Origin: Alphaproteobacteria bacterium
GTDB lineage: Bacteria > Pseudomonadota > Alphaproteobacteria > Micavibrionales > Micavibrionaceae
Assembly: GCA_030427385.1 (NCBI GenBank)
Contig: JAUHWR010000001.1
Location: forward strand, 1,794,042-1,858,041
Direction: 5' to 3'
DNA: 64,000 nucleotides
Positions 44,675-54,637 of the stretch are shown here, in pieces (within the stretch, counting starts at the first letter, position 1; the number at the start of each line of letters is the position of its first letter). The notes below the pieces were generated by a model. The model was not told where the DNA came from and did not search any database. It was given only the letters and a program-made list of their open reading frames with translations. Position numbers and translations under genes: made by a program.

Positions 44675-45937
44675 TTAGAAGTTGATCTGTGTACCTAGCA
44701 ATACGGATGTTGCATCCACATCACCTTGAGTATTTGTTTCATGATCGATGTAGCTGATAGAGCCACGGAATGTCATGCCAGGACCGTATGTGTAAACAAC
44801 ACCGCCTGTATAACGATCTGTGTCAAGCTCGTCTGAACCAATCAACTCTTGCTCAGAGTTATAGTAAGACGCACCTAGTTTCCATGGACCGTTTGTGTAA
44901 TCTGTACCGATAACCCATGTATCACGATCAGCATTACCATCAATACCAAGATCATCATTAACATAAGCAGCACCTAAACCGAAGGCACCAACATCTAGGT
45001 CAAGACCAGCATTCCAAGATTGACGATCTTCAAGACCGATATTTGTATCTTGTGCCGCTTGGAAACCAGCAGTTGCACCGCTTTCGATGTAGATTGTACC
45101 GGCAGCAAGGTCAGCTTCAAGTTCAGAGTGAGTGAAACCACCACCTAGAGCGAAACCAAAACCTTCATACTCACCAGCATAACGCAAAGCGATTTCGTAT
45201 GTGTTACCATATTGACCAGATACATCATCTGCACCAACACCGCTTAAGCTTGCATCACTTGTTTCAAGCTCAGGAGTGAAAGACAAACCAGCTTGGAAAC
45301 CAGAAAATACTGGAGTCATATAAGAAAGTTTGTTTGCGTATCCAGAAACATCATCATCATAATCCAATTCACCGAATAGGTTAAGAGTAGTTGTTGCACC
45401 TGTGAAGTTAACAGCACCGGCAGTATTAGCTGTCGCGCCAATGAACTCACCAGCTGTCAAACCATTTGCGAAACCTGCATATGAAGTAACGCTATAGTTA
45501 ACTGGTTGAACAAACTGACGAAGACCGTCAACGTTTGAATCAGCAGAAGGAGCAGCAACTTGTAGCAAGTAAGCAGCACCGTTTTCAGCACCGGCATTGA
45601 TACGTCCCCATGCGCCAGAGAAGTAAGCGTATGATTCTTCAACTTCAAAACCGTCTGAATTATCAGCTTCGGCTTCGATATGTCCACCAACAGTCAGACC
45701 GTTATCAAGTGTTGTTTCACCTGTGAAGTGGATTTCTGTATCTTGTAGCCAGTCAAGGTTACGTGCTTCGGAACCGGCAACTTCGTCTTGATCGACGTAA
45801 GCAAGGTATCCTTTATAGTGACCACCGATAGACAGGCTAACGCCGCCCATGGTTGGATCTGATTGCTCGTCAGCGAAAGCCGGCGCAGCAAAAGCGAGGC
45901 CTGTTAAAGCAACGCTGCAAAGTAGTAGTTTTTTCAT
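44675..45937 (-). CDS. Gram-negative porin (Porin_4-like)
   Basis: Outer-membrane beta-barrel channel. A cleaved signal peptide (MKKLLLCSVALTGLAFAAPA, cut after AFA near residue 22) is followed by about 400 residues of short alternating strands with Tyr/Phe girdle residues and Asp/Gly-rich turns, and the chain ends in Phe (LLGTQINF), the barrel-assembly signal. The repeated AGLDLDVGAFGLGAAYV-like segments fit a 16-strand porin. The codon choice and strong terminator suggest high expression. The family, not the solute, can be named. Confidence 0.88.
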   Translation of the reverse strand: MKKLLLCSVALTGLAFAAPAFADEQSDPTMGGVSLSIGGHYKGYLAYVDQDEVAGSEARNLDWLQDTEIHFTGETTLDNGLTVGGHIEAEADNSDGFEVEESYAYFSGAWGRINAGAENGAAYLLQVAAPSADSNVDGLRQFVQPVNYSVTSYAGFANGLTAGEFIGATANTAGAVNFTGATTTLNLFGELDYDDDVSGYANKLSYMTPVFSGFQAGLSFTPELETSDASLSGVGADDVSGQYGNTYEIALRYAGEYEGFGFALGGGFTHSELEADLAAGTIYIESGATAGFQAAQDTNIGLEDRQSWNAGLDLDVGAFGLGAAYVNDDLGIDGNADRDTWVIGTDYTNGPWKLGASYYNSEQELIGSDELDTDRYTGGVVYTYGPGMTFRGSISYIDHETNTQGDVDATSVLLGTQINF

Positions 45938-46181
45938 CTAGTGTTCTCCGTATAGGTTAGAAGAAAGTTTAAGTTATAGCCTGTATAGGCTCACAATTTT
46001 TTACCGAGAGTTCTCCCCTTGATGTGCTAAATATATCCTATGTGAATCCTACGTCAACGCGGGCTTTTATTGTCTTGCGTTATTTTCTTGTAAAGTGTGT
46101 GATTTTTGCAACATTACATAATATCCTGCTTTTCTGATTTTTGGCTTTTAAGGTATTTATGCTTATGATAAACCCATATAT

Positions 46182-46712
46182 ATGAAACAAAAATTGCGTA
46201 TCCCCTTTATAGCTCTCCTTCTAACCATCTCTCTTGGATTGGCGGGATGTAGCGGAATCAAAAGCGAAGCAAAATATCCGACCGGCGCGGATCGCGCGGC
46301 CACAAATGATGATATTTATGCGGAAGCTCCCAGCATTTTCGGTAAGGGCGGGCTTGGGTTTCTTGGCGGTAAAAATAAGCAGAATGATAACGGCATTGGC
46401 GTGAATTCCTATCTATGGCGCGCCTCACTTGATACCATTTCCTTTATGCCGCTGGATAATGCCGACCCCTTTGGCGGTGTTATTACCACCGATTGGTACA
46501 GCCCCGAATCCAATTCTGAACGTGTAAAAGTTAACGTTTTAATTTTAAGCAAAAAGCTAAAGGCTGATGGCATTACCGTTAAAGTGTTCAAGCAGGTGAA
46601 AAAAAGTGGCACTTGGACAGACATGGCCGTCAGCGATCAAGTCGAGCGTGAATTGGAAACTGCCATTTTAACACGTGCGCGTCAGCTCAACGTGGCGGAT
46701 TTACAGTCATAA
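46182..46712 (+). CDS. DUF3576 lipoprotein
   Basis: A 176-residue lipoprotein of the DUF3576 family, common upstream of leuS in alphaproteobacteria; function not established. The signal peptide ends in the lipobox LAGC (Cys23). The mature part has VNSYLWRASLDTISFMPLDN and ADPFGGVITTDWYSPESN, the conserved family core, then VNVLILSKKLKADGITVKVF and a C-terminal helix (LETAILTRARQLNVADLQ). In this window two further secreted-protein genes separate it from leuS, unlike the usual direct succession. Confidence 0.85.
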   Translation: MKQKLRIPFIALLLTISLGLAGCSGIKSEAKYPTGADRAATNDDIYAEAPSIFGKGGLGFLGGKNKQNDNGIGVNSYLWRASLDTISFMPLDNADPFGGVITTDWYSPESNSERVKVNVLILSKKLKADGITVKVFKQVKKSGTWTDMAVSDQVERELETAILTRARQLNVADLQS

Positions 46713-46822
46713 AGACACTTTATTAACCTTAGTTAATTAATTAAGAGAATCTTAATATTGCTACTGCGCTGCAAGGCGCAGAAAACGTGCATTTGCTGTT
46801 TACTTATGGTAAGCTGTTAATA

Positions 46823-47395
46823 ATGATGAAGAGACATGTTTATTTTACAGCCTTCCTAATCTCTGCCCTCCTCACGATCACAGGATGCAGCACTAACGAA
46901 ATTGCCAGAAACTCCAGCATCAATGCTTATTCACTTGTCACCCCGCCGGAGCATCAACGCACCACCCGTAATTATTTGGCTCAACCGCCGGGCATGACCA
47001 GCAAATCGGCCAGCTCGCACCCTGATGCAGAAATACCCGGTTATTCAACGCGGGTTTTTTATTCCTCCGATGAGGCCGCGCCCGATGATGGATGCGGTGC
47101 CAAAGACCGCTTTGACACCAAAGGCGTCCTTGCCTATTACTCGGATGATCGCACAAAACGACTTTCTTTCCATACGGGCGGATTTGATGAAGCCGTACTA
47201 CGCTACAGCTTTAAATTACGTCAAGGCCTTGATCGTAAAGAAAAATTACGCATGAATTGTTTATATAACTCCCGCTTCCAAGGCATTATCGGCTCGGTTT
47301 ATAATGAGCTATATATGCGCGGGGAAGAGGAAGAAAACGGCTTCGAAAAAGCGCGTAAAAAGCTAGAGCTCGAAGGTCTCGATTTTTGGAAATAA
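46823..47395 (+). CDS. Hypothetical lipoprotein
   Basis: No family recognised. Starting at the ATG at 46823 (a second ATG follows at once), the product has a signal peptide ending in the lipobox LTITGC, then a Ser/Pro-rich linker (SLVTPPEHQRTTRNYLAQPP). The C-terminal domain holds two cysteines and the charged end EKARKKLELEGLDFWK. The weak ribosome-binding signal makes the exact start uncertain; the frame stays open to a GTG at 46787. It is in line with the DUF3576 gene and the next gene, probably one transcript. Confidence 0.65.
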   Translation: MMKRHVYFTAFLISALLTITGCSTNEIARNSSINAYSLVTPPEHQRTTRNYLAQPPGMTSKSASSHPDAEIPGYSTRVFYSSDEAAPDDGCGAKDRFDTKGVLAYYSDDRTKRLSFHTGGFDEAVLRYSFKLRQGLDRKEKLRMNCLYNSRFQGIIGSVYNELYMRGEEEENGFEKARKKLELEGLDFWK

Positions 47396-47453
47396 GTCAC
47401 CCCGCCCCTTGACGGCACTATACAAAAGTAAAAATAAAAGCTAAGGTTGCGCC

Positions 47454-47999
47454 ATGCACCCTTACATAGCCATTGCCATTTTATGCCTTTTTCCTTATAC
47501 GGCGATTGCCAATGATGTCAGCGGCACATACACGCATTTAAAACCAAATTATATTTATCTCGGCCTACCCGCACAAAATGGATCATGCACCGGAGGTACA
47601 TTATTACTCGAAGATCAACAAACATTCTGTGGTGAACAATTGGAAGCCGCGGATAATCTGACATTAAGTCTTAACAGTGATAATCAGCTCAACTTTGAAG
47701 TTAATTTAACATTTCCCAATAATGAAACATGCGACCTAACGGGGAGCGCCGCCCCAATTGCTGAAAATCAATGGCAGTTCATAAAAAAAATAGATGATGA
47801 TCAATCAATATGCACGCTGGATATCATGGCCGAAGCAACGCAAATTACTTTAAATGAAAAAATATCGCCGGTCGCGGCGGATGCGGGGATGGGCTGCCGC
47901 CATTATTGCAGCGCGCATGGTGATTTCACGAATGTAACATTCCCCATCGACGCACAGCCCGCCCCTATTAATGCGCCGGAAGATATAATAACGCAATAA
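47454..47999 (+). CDS. Hypothetical secreted protein with cysteines
   Basis: No family recognised. A signal peptide (MHPYIAIAILCLFPYTAIAN, likely cut after AIA at residue 19) is followed by a beta-rich domain of about 160 residues with several cysteines (NGSCTGG, QTFCGEQ, NETCDLTG, SICTLD, MGCRHYCSAHG), which suggests disulfides in the periplasm or outside the cell. The Asp/Asn-rich strands resemble small secreted or lipocalin-like proteins, but no assignment is justified. It is 73 bases upstream of leuS. Confidence 0.65.
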   Translation: MHPYIAIAILCLFPYTAIANDVSGTYTHLKPNYIYLGLPAQNGSCTGGTLLLEDQQTFCGEQLEAADNLTLSLNSDNQLNFEVNLTFPNNETCDLTGSAAPIAENQWQFIKKIDDDQSICTLDIMAEATQITLNEKISPVAADAGMGCRHYCSAHGDFTNVTFPIDAQPAPINAPEDIITQ

Positions 48000-48072
48000 T
48001 TGATATTACGTGCCGGCGCAGGACTGCAAAAGATTATAGACATATTCGCAAATTTCCCGCTATAAATGCTCT

Positions 48073-50637
48073 ATGAGTATAGAGCGTTATAATATCAAAG
48101 AAACCGAAGCAAAATGGCAAAAAGTCTGGGATGACAATCGCTGTTTTAATGTCACCGAGGATAAAAGCAAGGAAGCTTATTACGTGCTTGCCATGCTGCC
48201 CTATCCTTCGGGTCGCCTGCATATGGGGCATGTGCGTAATTACGCCCTGTCCGATGTGGTCGCGCGTTTTCGCAAAAGCCAGGGTTATAACGTTTTAAAC
48301 CCGATGGGCTGGGACGCGCTGGGTTTACCGGCGGAAAATGCCGCAATTAAGGGTAATCGCCACCCTTCCGATTGGACGTATGATAATATAGGGGAAATGA
48401 AACACCAGATGTTGCAAATGGGTCTGGCGTTTGATTGGGACCGCGAGGTCGCGACCTGCCATCCCGAATATTACAAACATGAACAGAAAATGTTCCTCGA
48501 TTTCATGAAACAGGGCATTGCTTACCGCAAGGAATCGGTTGTGAACTGGGATCCGGTTGAAAATACTGTTCTGGCCAATGAACAGGTTGTGGACGGCAAG
48601 GGCTGGCGCTCCGGCGTTGCGGTCGAGCGCCGCAAATTAAACCAGTGGTTTTTGAAAATTACAGATTACGCCGAAGAATTACTGAGCGAGCTTAAAAACC
48701 TGCCCCGCTGGCCTGATAAAGTCCGTACCATGCAGGAAAACTGGATCGGTAAATCGCAAGGTATGTATGGCGATTTTAAAATCAATGACACTGATCATTC
48801 CTTAAAAATCTATACCACCCGCCCCGATACGATTTTCGGCGCAAGTTTCTTCGCGCTTGCCCCTGAACATCCTCTCACCAAAGAACTTTGTGAGGGCAAA
48901 GACGGTTTTGAGGCGTTCCTGAAAGAATGCGAAGGTCTCGGTACTTCCGAAGAAGCCATCGCGCAAGCCGAAAAGGCCGGCTTTGATACGGGATATACCA
49001 TCACCCATCCCTTTACTGGTGAAAAGCTGCCGATTTATATCGCCAATTTTATCCTGATGGATTACGGCACAGGCGCCATTTTCGGCGTGCCGGCGCATGA
49101 TCAGAGAGACTTTGATTTTGCGAAGAAATATGATCTCAAAATCACTCAAGTTGTCAGCTCACCCGATGATGCGGCTTCGATCGAAAAAGAAGCCTATATG
49201 GGCAGCGGCAACATGATCAATTCCGAATTCTTAAACGGCATGGATAGCGCCGAAGCCAAATCCGCCGTGATTGCCAAACTTGAAGAAATGAATATAGGGC
49301 AGGGCGCAACCGTCTTCCGCCTACGCGATTGGGGCGTCTCCCGCCAGCGTTATTGGGGATGTCCGGTTCCGGTGATTCATTGCGATTCCTGCGGCCTTGT
49401 CCCCGTTCCCGAAGATCAGCTTCCGGTGGAATTGCCCTATGATATTGACTTTAACGAACCAACCAATCCGTTGCTCCGCCATCCGACATGGAAGGACACA
49501 ACCTGCCCGACCTGCAACGGCAAAGCCACGCGTGAGACCGATACCTTCGATACCTTCTTTGAATCCAGCTGGTACTTCGCCCGCTATTGCGACCCACGTA
49601 ACAGCGCCGCCGCCTTTGATAAAGATAAGGCCGAATATTGGTGCGGCGTCGATCAATATATTGGCGGCGTCGAACATGCGGTGCTGCATTTGCTCTATGC
49701 CCGTTTTTTCACCAAAGCTTTACGTGATTGCGGTTATTGGAATATTAGCGAGCCGTTTGAAGGGCTGTTTACCCAAGGTATGGTCACCCATGCGACCTTT
49801 AAGGATGAAAATAACGAATTTTTATTCCCCACACAGGTCACTAAAAATGAAAAAGGTGATTACGTTGAAATCGGCAGCGGCAAACCCGTCAAAGTCGGCC
49901 CGTCGATCAAAATGTCAAAATCCAAAAATAACGGCATTGACCCTCAGGATATCATCGATACGTACGGCGCGGATGCTGCGCGTTTGTTTATTTTATCCGA
50001 TTCCCCGCCCGAACGTGATTTGGAATGGACGGAAAGCGGCATTGACGGCGCATGGAAATTTATCAATAAACTGCACCGCGTGATCTCGGAAAATATGGAG
50101 CATCTCTGCGCTATCGGCGCGGAAAAACCGTCTGAATTTTCTGATAAAGCTAGCGAGCTACGCCGTACGTCTCACGCCGCAGTTAAAGGCGTAACCGAAG
50201 ATATTCAAAATTTCCACATGAATAAAGCGGTGGCGCGTCTGCGAGAATTATCCAATGCCGTATTCGCCTTTAAACCCGCCGCTGCAGGCGATCAATACGC
50301 CCTGCGTGAAGCCACCGAGCATTTAATCCAGTTAATCAACCCCATGATCCCGCATTTAACCGAGGAGATTTGGACGATGATCGGACATAAAACCCTGCTC
50401 GCCGATCAATCTTGGCCAAAAGCTGATGAAAGCTTGCTCGTTCAAGACACCATCACCATGGCGGTACAAGTCAACGGCAAAGTCCGCGCCACAATTACGC
50501 TTCCCGTCGATGCACCGGAGGATAAAGTGAAAGAACTTGCCCTCGCCGAGCCAAATGTCATCAAAATGTTGGACGGCAAAACGGTGCGAAAATTCATTTA
50601 CGTTCCCGGTCGTATTGTGAATGTGGTGGGGGGATAA
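48073..50637 (+). CDS. leuS: Leucine-tRNA ligase
   Basis: Charges tRNA-Leu with leucine. The 854-residue class I synthetase has the HIGH motif as HMGH (residues 50-53, after PYPSGRL), a large editing domain with [20 protein letters not shown] and [20 protein letters not shown], the KMSKS motif as KMSKSKNNG, and the C-terminal tRNA-binding region ending NVVGG. Length is normal for bacteria. It is followed by lptE four bases on, the common alphaproteobacterial arrangement. Confidence 0.97.
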   Translation: MSIERYNIKETEAKWQKVWDDNRCFNVTEDKSKEAYYVLAMLPYPSGRLHMGHVRNYALSDVVARFRKSQGYNVLNPMGWDALGLPAENAAIKGNRHPSDWTYDNIGEMKHQMLQMGLAFDWDREVATCHPEYYKHEQKMFLDFMKQGIAYRKESVVNWDPVENTVLANEQVVDGKGWRSGVAVERRKLNQWFLKITDYAEELLSELKNLPRWPDKVRTMQENWIGKSQGMYGDFKINDTDHSLKIYTTRPDTIFGASFFALAPEHPLTKELCEGKDGFEAFLKECEGLGTSEEAIAQAEKAGFDTGYTITHPFTGEKLPIYIANFILMDYGTGAIFGVPAHDQRDFDFAKKYDLKITQVVSSPDDAASIEKEAYMGSGNMINSEFLNGMDSAEAKSAVIAKLEEMNIGQGATVFRLRDWGVSRQRYWGCPVPVIHCDSCGLVPVPEDQLPVELPYDIDFNEPTNPLLRHPTWKDTTCPTCNGKATRETDTFDTFFESSWYFARYCDPRNSAAAFDKDKAEYWCGVDQYIGGVEHAVLHLLYARFFTKALRDCGYWNISEPFEGLFTQGMVTHATFKDENNEFLFPTQVTKNEKGDYVEIGSGKPVKVGPSIKMSKSKNNGIDPQDIIDTYGADAARLFILSDSPPERDLEWTESGIDGAWKFINKLHRVISENMEHLCAIGAEKPSEFSDKASELRRTSHAAVKGVTEDIQNFHMNKAVARLRELSNAVFAFKPAAAGDQYALREATEHLIQLINPMIPHLTEEIWTMIGHKTLLADQSWPKADESLLVQDTITMAVQVNGKVRATITLPVDAPEDKVKELALAEPNVIKMLDGKTVRKFIYVPGRIVNVVGG

Positions 50638-50641
50638 TGTA

Positions 50642-51154
50642 ATGAAAAAAGCGCATTTTTATTTTTCATTACTTATACCTGTCCTGCTATTTGTATCTGC
50701 CTGCGGTTTTACTCCGATGTACGCTAAAGGCGGCGGTCAAACGACAACCACGACACAACAGCTTGCAAGCATTGAAATCGCTAATATTCCCGATCGCAGC
50801 GGGCAAATGCTGCGGAATAATCTGGTGGATCGATTAACCCCGCGCGGCGTGATCAGCGCGCCAAAATATAAGCTGGATTTTGTTCAAATGAAAGAAAGCG
50901 TACGTGATTTAGATATCACTGTACGTTCCGATACCACGCGGGAACAAATGAAGCTGTCCGGCACACTTACATTAACTGATTTAGATACCGGAGAGATCGT
51001 TCTAACAAAGCCGCTAAGCGTACGCGGCAGCTATAACATCCTTGAGAGCGAATACACATCGCGCGTATCACGCCAAGATTTACGTCAGGATTTGCTCGAA
51101 AAGCTATCCCTGCAAATTGAACGCGCCGTCACGTTATATCTTTCAAATTTATAA
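50642..51154 (+). CDS. lptE: LPS-assembly lipoprotein LptE
   Basis: Outer-membrane lipoprotein that plugs the LptD barrel and helps insert lipopolysaccharide into the outer leaflet. The 170-residue product begins MKKAHFYFSLLIPVLLFVSA with lipobox VSAC, then CGFTPMYAKGG, the family start, and an alpha/beta part with IEIANIPDRSGQMLRNNLVD and LRQDLLEKLSLQIERAV. I chose the ATG at 50642, four bases after the leuS stop, over an earlier in-frame start inside leuS. The holA gene that usually follows is at 14670 instead. Confidence 0.9.
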   Translation: MKKAHFYFSLLIPVLLFVSACGFTPMYAKGGGQTTTTTQQLASIEIANIPDRSGQMLRNNLVDRLTPRGVISAPKYKLDFVQMKESVRDLDITVRSDTTREQMKLSGTLTLTDLDTGEIVLTKPLSVRGSYNILESEYTSRVSRQDLRQDLLEKLSLQIERAVTLYLSNL

Positions 51155-51162
51155 TTAAAAAA

Positions 51163-51192
51163 AACAGGCCGTGTCGTTATAACAAAGCCTGT
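51163..51192 (-). terminator. Terminator overlapping the end of the 44-codon gene
   Basis: On the minus strand, ACAGGC and GCCTGT form a 6-bp stem with an 18-base loop, followed by eight T residues. The 5' arm lies within the last codons of the small gene. The T tract is strong although the loop is long. Confidence 0.6.
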
Positions 51193-51311
51193 GAATCGAT
51201 TTGAAACTGAACGCGATCAATGCTCGTATAAACACCCTCCCGTGAGAAGATATATTGCCCCTCATCTGTTGTGGTAATGATCTCTATTTCGTCTGCATAG
51301 TCTTCCGACAT
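51177..51311 (-). CDS. Small protein, 44 aa
   Basis: A short open frame from the ATG at 51311 to a TAA at 51177, preceded by GGGGAG at seven bases, a strong ribosome-binding site. The product begins MSEDYADEIEIITTTDEGQY and ends DSQALL; it is acidic, with no membrane segment. Its alternating hydrophobic residues (IEIITTT, QYIFS, RVQFQID) would fit a small beta-sheet. A terminator follows. No family is recognised; the good start signal and clean terminator make it worth keeping. Confidence 0.55.
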   Translation of the reverse strand: MSEDYADEIEIITTTDEGQYIFSREGVYTSIDRVQFQIDSQALL

Positions 51312-51383
51312 AATCCGCTCCCCTATATTATGCCCCTATCATGACGGGTAAATATTAGAGCCGGTTTAATTATCGATAAAATT

Positions 51384-52097
51384 TTATGTAATTGAATCTT
51401 GCGCGGCTTTTAATTCAAGGCAACCTTTTTTAGCCAAGGCTAATAATTGCTGAAATTCATCTTCAGAGAATGGCTCTTTCTCTGCTGTACCCTGAATTTC
51501 AATGATCCCGCCGCGTCCGGTTAAAACAAAATTGGCATCGGTTTCGGCTTCGGAATCTTCCGCATAATCCAGATCAAGAACAGGCACGCCGTTATAGATC
51601 CCACATGAGACAGCCGCCACGGTATCCTTTAGGGGGCTTTCGCTTAAAAGACCGATTGTCATTAAATGATTGATCGCTAATTTTAACGCCACAAACCCGC
51701 CAGTTACCGACGCCGTACGTGTGCCGCCATCGGCCTGTATCACATCGCAATCCACTTTTATCTGGCGCTCCCCCAGTTTTTCCATGTCAATCGCCGCCCG
51801 CAAGGCTCGGCCGATTAAACGTTGAATTTCTTGTGTACGTCCCGATTGTTTTCCGCGCGCCGCTTCGCGGTCCATGCGGCTATGGGTTGAGCGTGGCAAC
51901 ATACCATACTCCGCTGTCACCCAGCCCTTACCGGAGTTTTTCATCCAGCCGGGTACTTTTTCTTCCACACTGGCGGTGCATAAAACATGTGTTTCCCCGC
52001 ACTTGACCAAAACCGATCCTTCGGCGTGTTTGGTAAAATGCGGGATCATTTCAATGGTACGTAATTCTTCGGCTTGGCGTCCGCTGGGGCGTGTCAT
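51384..52097 (-). CDS. rph: Ribonuclease PH
   Basis: Phosphate-dependent 3'-5' exonuclease that trims tRNA 3' ends. The 237-residue protein starts [20 protein letters not shown] and has [60 protein letters not shown] and the catalytic [20 protein letters not shown]. Length and all RNase PH blocks are intact, unlike the frameshifted E. coli K-12 copy. It is divergent from grpE, a neighbour often seen in alphaproteobacteria (hrcA/rph/grpE). Confidence 0.96.
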   Translation of the reverse strand: MTRPSGRQAEELRTIEMIPHFTKHAEGSVLVKCGETHVLCTASVEEKVPGWMKNSGKGWVTAEYGMLPRSTHSRMDREAARGKQSGRTQEIQRLIGRALRAAIDMEKLGERQIKVDCDVIQADGGTRTASVTGGFVALKLAINHLMTIGLLSESPLKDTVAAVSCGIYNGVPVLDLDYAEDSEAETDANFVLTGRGGIIEIQGTAEKEPFSEDEFQQLLALAKKGCLELKAAQDSIT

Positions 52098-52188
52098 ATT
52101 GTCTCTTTCTATTTTTTTGCAACCTTATAGGGGTTAAGGACGCCGTTCAACCCTTTACTTTTATATATAAACCCGCTAAATCAAACCT

Positions 52189-52830
52189 ATGACAGAAAAT
52201 GAAAACAAACCAAATTTATCACTTGAAGATGATATTGAAATCATTGAAGACGCAAATGACACTGAAAGCTTTGCAGATAACGTAGCGCCTTTACATGATA
52301 AAGATCTACAAGCCGAGAAAATTGCCGCGCTTGAGGAAGAGCTTGCGAAATCAAAAGATCAAACTCTACGCGCTCTTGCCGAGCTGGAAAACACCCGTAA
52401 ACGGGCAATTAAGGACCGCGAAGATGCCAGCGCGTACGGCATTTCTAAATTTTCCCGTGATCTATTAAGCGTGGCTGATAATCTGCGCCGCGCTCTTGAG
52501 GCGGTTCCCGAAGATTTACTTGCCGTTGATGATCGCCTGCCGAATATCATGACCGGCATTGAAGCAACTGAGCGTGAGATGTTAAAAGCCTTTGAAACCA
52601 ACGGCATTAAAAAAATTGAGCCCCTAGAAGAGCGCTTTGACCCGAATTTCCATGAAGTAATGTTCGAAGCCCCCATGCCCGACAAACCAAATGGGACGGT
52701 TATACAGGTCGTAGAATCCGGTTATGTCCTAAAGGGGCGTTTACTACGCGCCGCAAAAGTCGGCGTTGCCAAGAATGCCGGCGAACCAAAAGGGGATAAT
52801 GACGGCCATTTGGTCGATCAGAAGGCATAA
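52189..52830 (+). CDS. grpE: Nucleotide exchange factor GrpE
   Basis: Co-chaperone that releases ADP from DnaK. The 213 residues have an acidic, disordered N-terminus (to about 45), a long coiled-coil helix (LQAEKIAALEEELAKSKDQT onward), the four-helix region (FSRDLLSVADNLRRALEAVP) and the C-terminal beta-wing with FDPNFHEVMFEAPMPDKPNG, VIQVVESGYVLKGRLLRAAK. argS follows after five bases. No dnaK or dnaJ in the window; hrcA is not between rph and grpE. Confidence 0.95.
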   Translation: MTENENKPNLSLEDDIEIIEDANDTESFADNVAPLHDKDLQAEKIAALEEELAKSKDQTLRALAELENTRKRAIKDREDASAYGISKFSRDLLSVADNLRRALEAVPEDLLAVDDRLPNIMTGIEATEREMLKAFETNGIKKIEPLEERFDPNFHEVMFEAPMPDKPNGTVIQVVESGYVLKGRLLRAAKVGVAKNAGEPKGDNDGHLVDQKA

Positions 52831-52835
52831 ACATA

Positions 52836-54581
52836 ATGTCCATTACTGATGCCTTAACCCTTATTTTAGAAGATGCTTTCACAGCACTTGATATACCAAA
52901 AGATCTGGCGGCTGTACGTTTTTCCGATCGCGCGGAAATTGCCCAATTTCAATGTAATGGCGCCATGCCCGCCGCAAAACATCTTGGAAAAAACCCTCGT
53001 GAGATCGCGCAATTAATTCTGGATCACGTACAGGCACGTACAGACACGCCCATCAGTGAGATGAGCATTGCGGGCCCCGGCTTTATTAATATTTTCGTCA
53101 AAGATGAGTATTTATCATCATTTGCCACCGATTTATCCATCCCGAAATTATCACATGGTGAGAATGTTATTCTGGATTATGGCGGCCCGAATATTGCCAA
53201 ACCCATGCATGTCGGTCATTTACGCACCGGAATTATCGGCGATACCCTGCGCCGTATTCTGAAAGCCGCCGGCTTTAATGCGCTAGGCGATATCCACCTT
53301 GGGGATTGGGGCACACATATGGGTATGTTGATGATGGATTATATCCACTCTAATGCCGCCGATATCGTTACAGAATGTGATTTGAATAATGATTCAGACG
53401 TACAGCGTTTATTTGATGATATGGCGATGCGATATCCTCGTGCCTCCGCCGCCGCCAAGGAAGATGAGACATTAATGGCAGAGGCCCGCGCCGCAACCGT
53501 GAAATTGCAAAACAAAGAAGAGCCATTCTTTACGATGTTTCAAAAAATCCGCGCCGTATCTATGCGCGGTATGGAGATAAATTACGGCGCGCTGAACGTA
53601 CATTTTGATCTATGGAAGGGTGAGGCAGACGTACATGATTTAATCGCGCCGATGGCGGAAGATTTAAAAGATAACGGTTATGCCATCGAAGATGACGGCG
53701 CATGGATTATTCCCGTTGAACAAAATGACGACAAAAAGAAATATCCGCCGCTGATTCTTTATAAACGTGATGGCGGTGTGATGTATGGCACAACCGATAT
53801 GGCAACGATTTTAGAGCGTGTCCGTGATTTTGATCCGGCGCGGATAATCTATATCGTTGATCAGAGACAATCGCTGCACTTTGAACAATTATTCCGCGCT
53901 GTACGCCTTTCGCATATTGTACGCGATGATACCGAGCTGAGCTTTGCGGGCGTCGGAACAATGAATGGCACGGATGGCAAACCATTTAAAACTCGCGCCG
54001 GCGGCGTGATGCGTCTTGCGGATATGATCGATATGGCACGCAAGAAGGCAATGGAACGCTTAAATGAAGCGGATTTAGCCCAAGATATGAGCGAGAATGA
54101 ACGTGATGATGTCGCCACCAAAGTCGGTATTGCCGCCTTGAAATTTGCAGATTTACAAAATCAGCGCCATGCCGATTACGTATTTGATTTGGATCGCATG
54201 ACCAATTTCGAGGGAAAGACCGGCCCGTACCTTTTATATCAGGCTGTACGTATTAAATCCTTGCTCCGTAAAGCAGAGATCAATACAGAAAATAGCGATG
54301 ATCCATTACATGTAAGTGATCTGGAACGCCCACTTTTAATTCTTCTGGCGCAATTTCCGGAGATTTTTAAATTGGCCATTCGCAATTATACACCTCATGT
54401 TCTATGTGATTATGCGTATATCCTCGCGCAGGGCTATAGCTCATTCTATGGAAATTGCCATATTTTATCGGAAGAAGATGATGCGTTAAAAAACTCACGC
54501 CTTGCTCTCAGCCATCTGGTTTTATCGCGTCTGGAGCAAGTTCTTAATCTGCTCGGCATTGAAACGCCGGAGCGGATGTAA
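52836..54581 (+). CDS. argS: Arginine-tRNA ligase
   Basis: Charges tRNA-Arg with arginine. The 581-residue class I synthetase has an N-terminal additional domain, the HIGH motif as HVGH in PNIAKPMHVGHLRTGIIGD, GDWGTHMGMLMMDY, and the family region MYGTTDMATILERVRDFDPA with YIVDQRQSLHFEQLFRAVRL. Like many ArgRS enzymes it lacks a classic KMSKS. The C-terminal DALR anticodon-binding domain is present. It begins five bases after grpE and probably shares its transcript. Confidence 0.96.
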   Translation: MSITDALTLILEDAFTALDIPKDLAAVRFSDRAEIAQFQCNGAMPAAKHLGKNPREIAQLILDHVQARTDTPISEMSIAGPGFINIFVKDEYLSSFATDLSIPKLSHGENVILDYGGPNIAKPMHVGHLRTGIIGDTLRRILKAAGFNALGDIHLGDWGTHMGMLMMDYIHSNAADIVTECDLNNDSDVQRLFDDMAMRYPRASAAAKEDETLMAEARAATVKLQNKEEPFFTMFQKIRAVSMRGMEINYGALNVHFDLWKGEADVHDLIAPMAEDLKDNGYAIEDDGAWIIPVEQNDDKKKYPPLILYKRDGGVMYGTTDMATILERVRDFDPARIIYIVDQRQSLHFEQLFRAVRLSHIVRDDTELSFAGVGTMNGTDGKPFKTRAGGVMRLADMIDMARKKAMERLNEADLAQDMSENERDDVATKVGIAALKFADLQNQRHADYVFDLDRMTNFEGKTGPYLLYQAVRIKSLLRKAEINTENSDDPLHVSDLERPLLILLAQFPEIFKLAIRNYTPHVLCDYAYILAQGYSSFYGNCHILSEEDDALKNSRLALSHLVLSRLEQVLNLLGIETPERM

Positions 54582-54637
54582 GGCAAAAATAATCGTCCCT
54601 ATACTTTTATAGTATGGCATTCTTATTGTGACATACG

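Noticed and set aside
45977-45990. Small hairpin AGCCT-GTAT-AGGCT before the porin gene
   Set aside because: A 5-bp stem is too weak to claim as a regulatory element without comparison to relatives.
48802-49149. Minus-strand frame inside leuS, and similar ones inside aspS, rph and rpsA
   Set aside because: Each lies wholly within a clearly identified gene, with no start signal and no sensible protein features.
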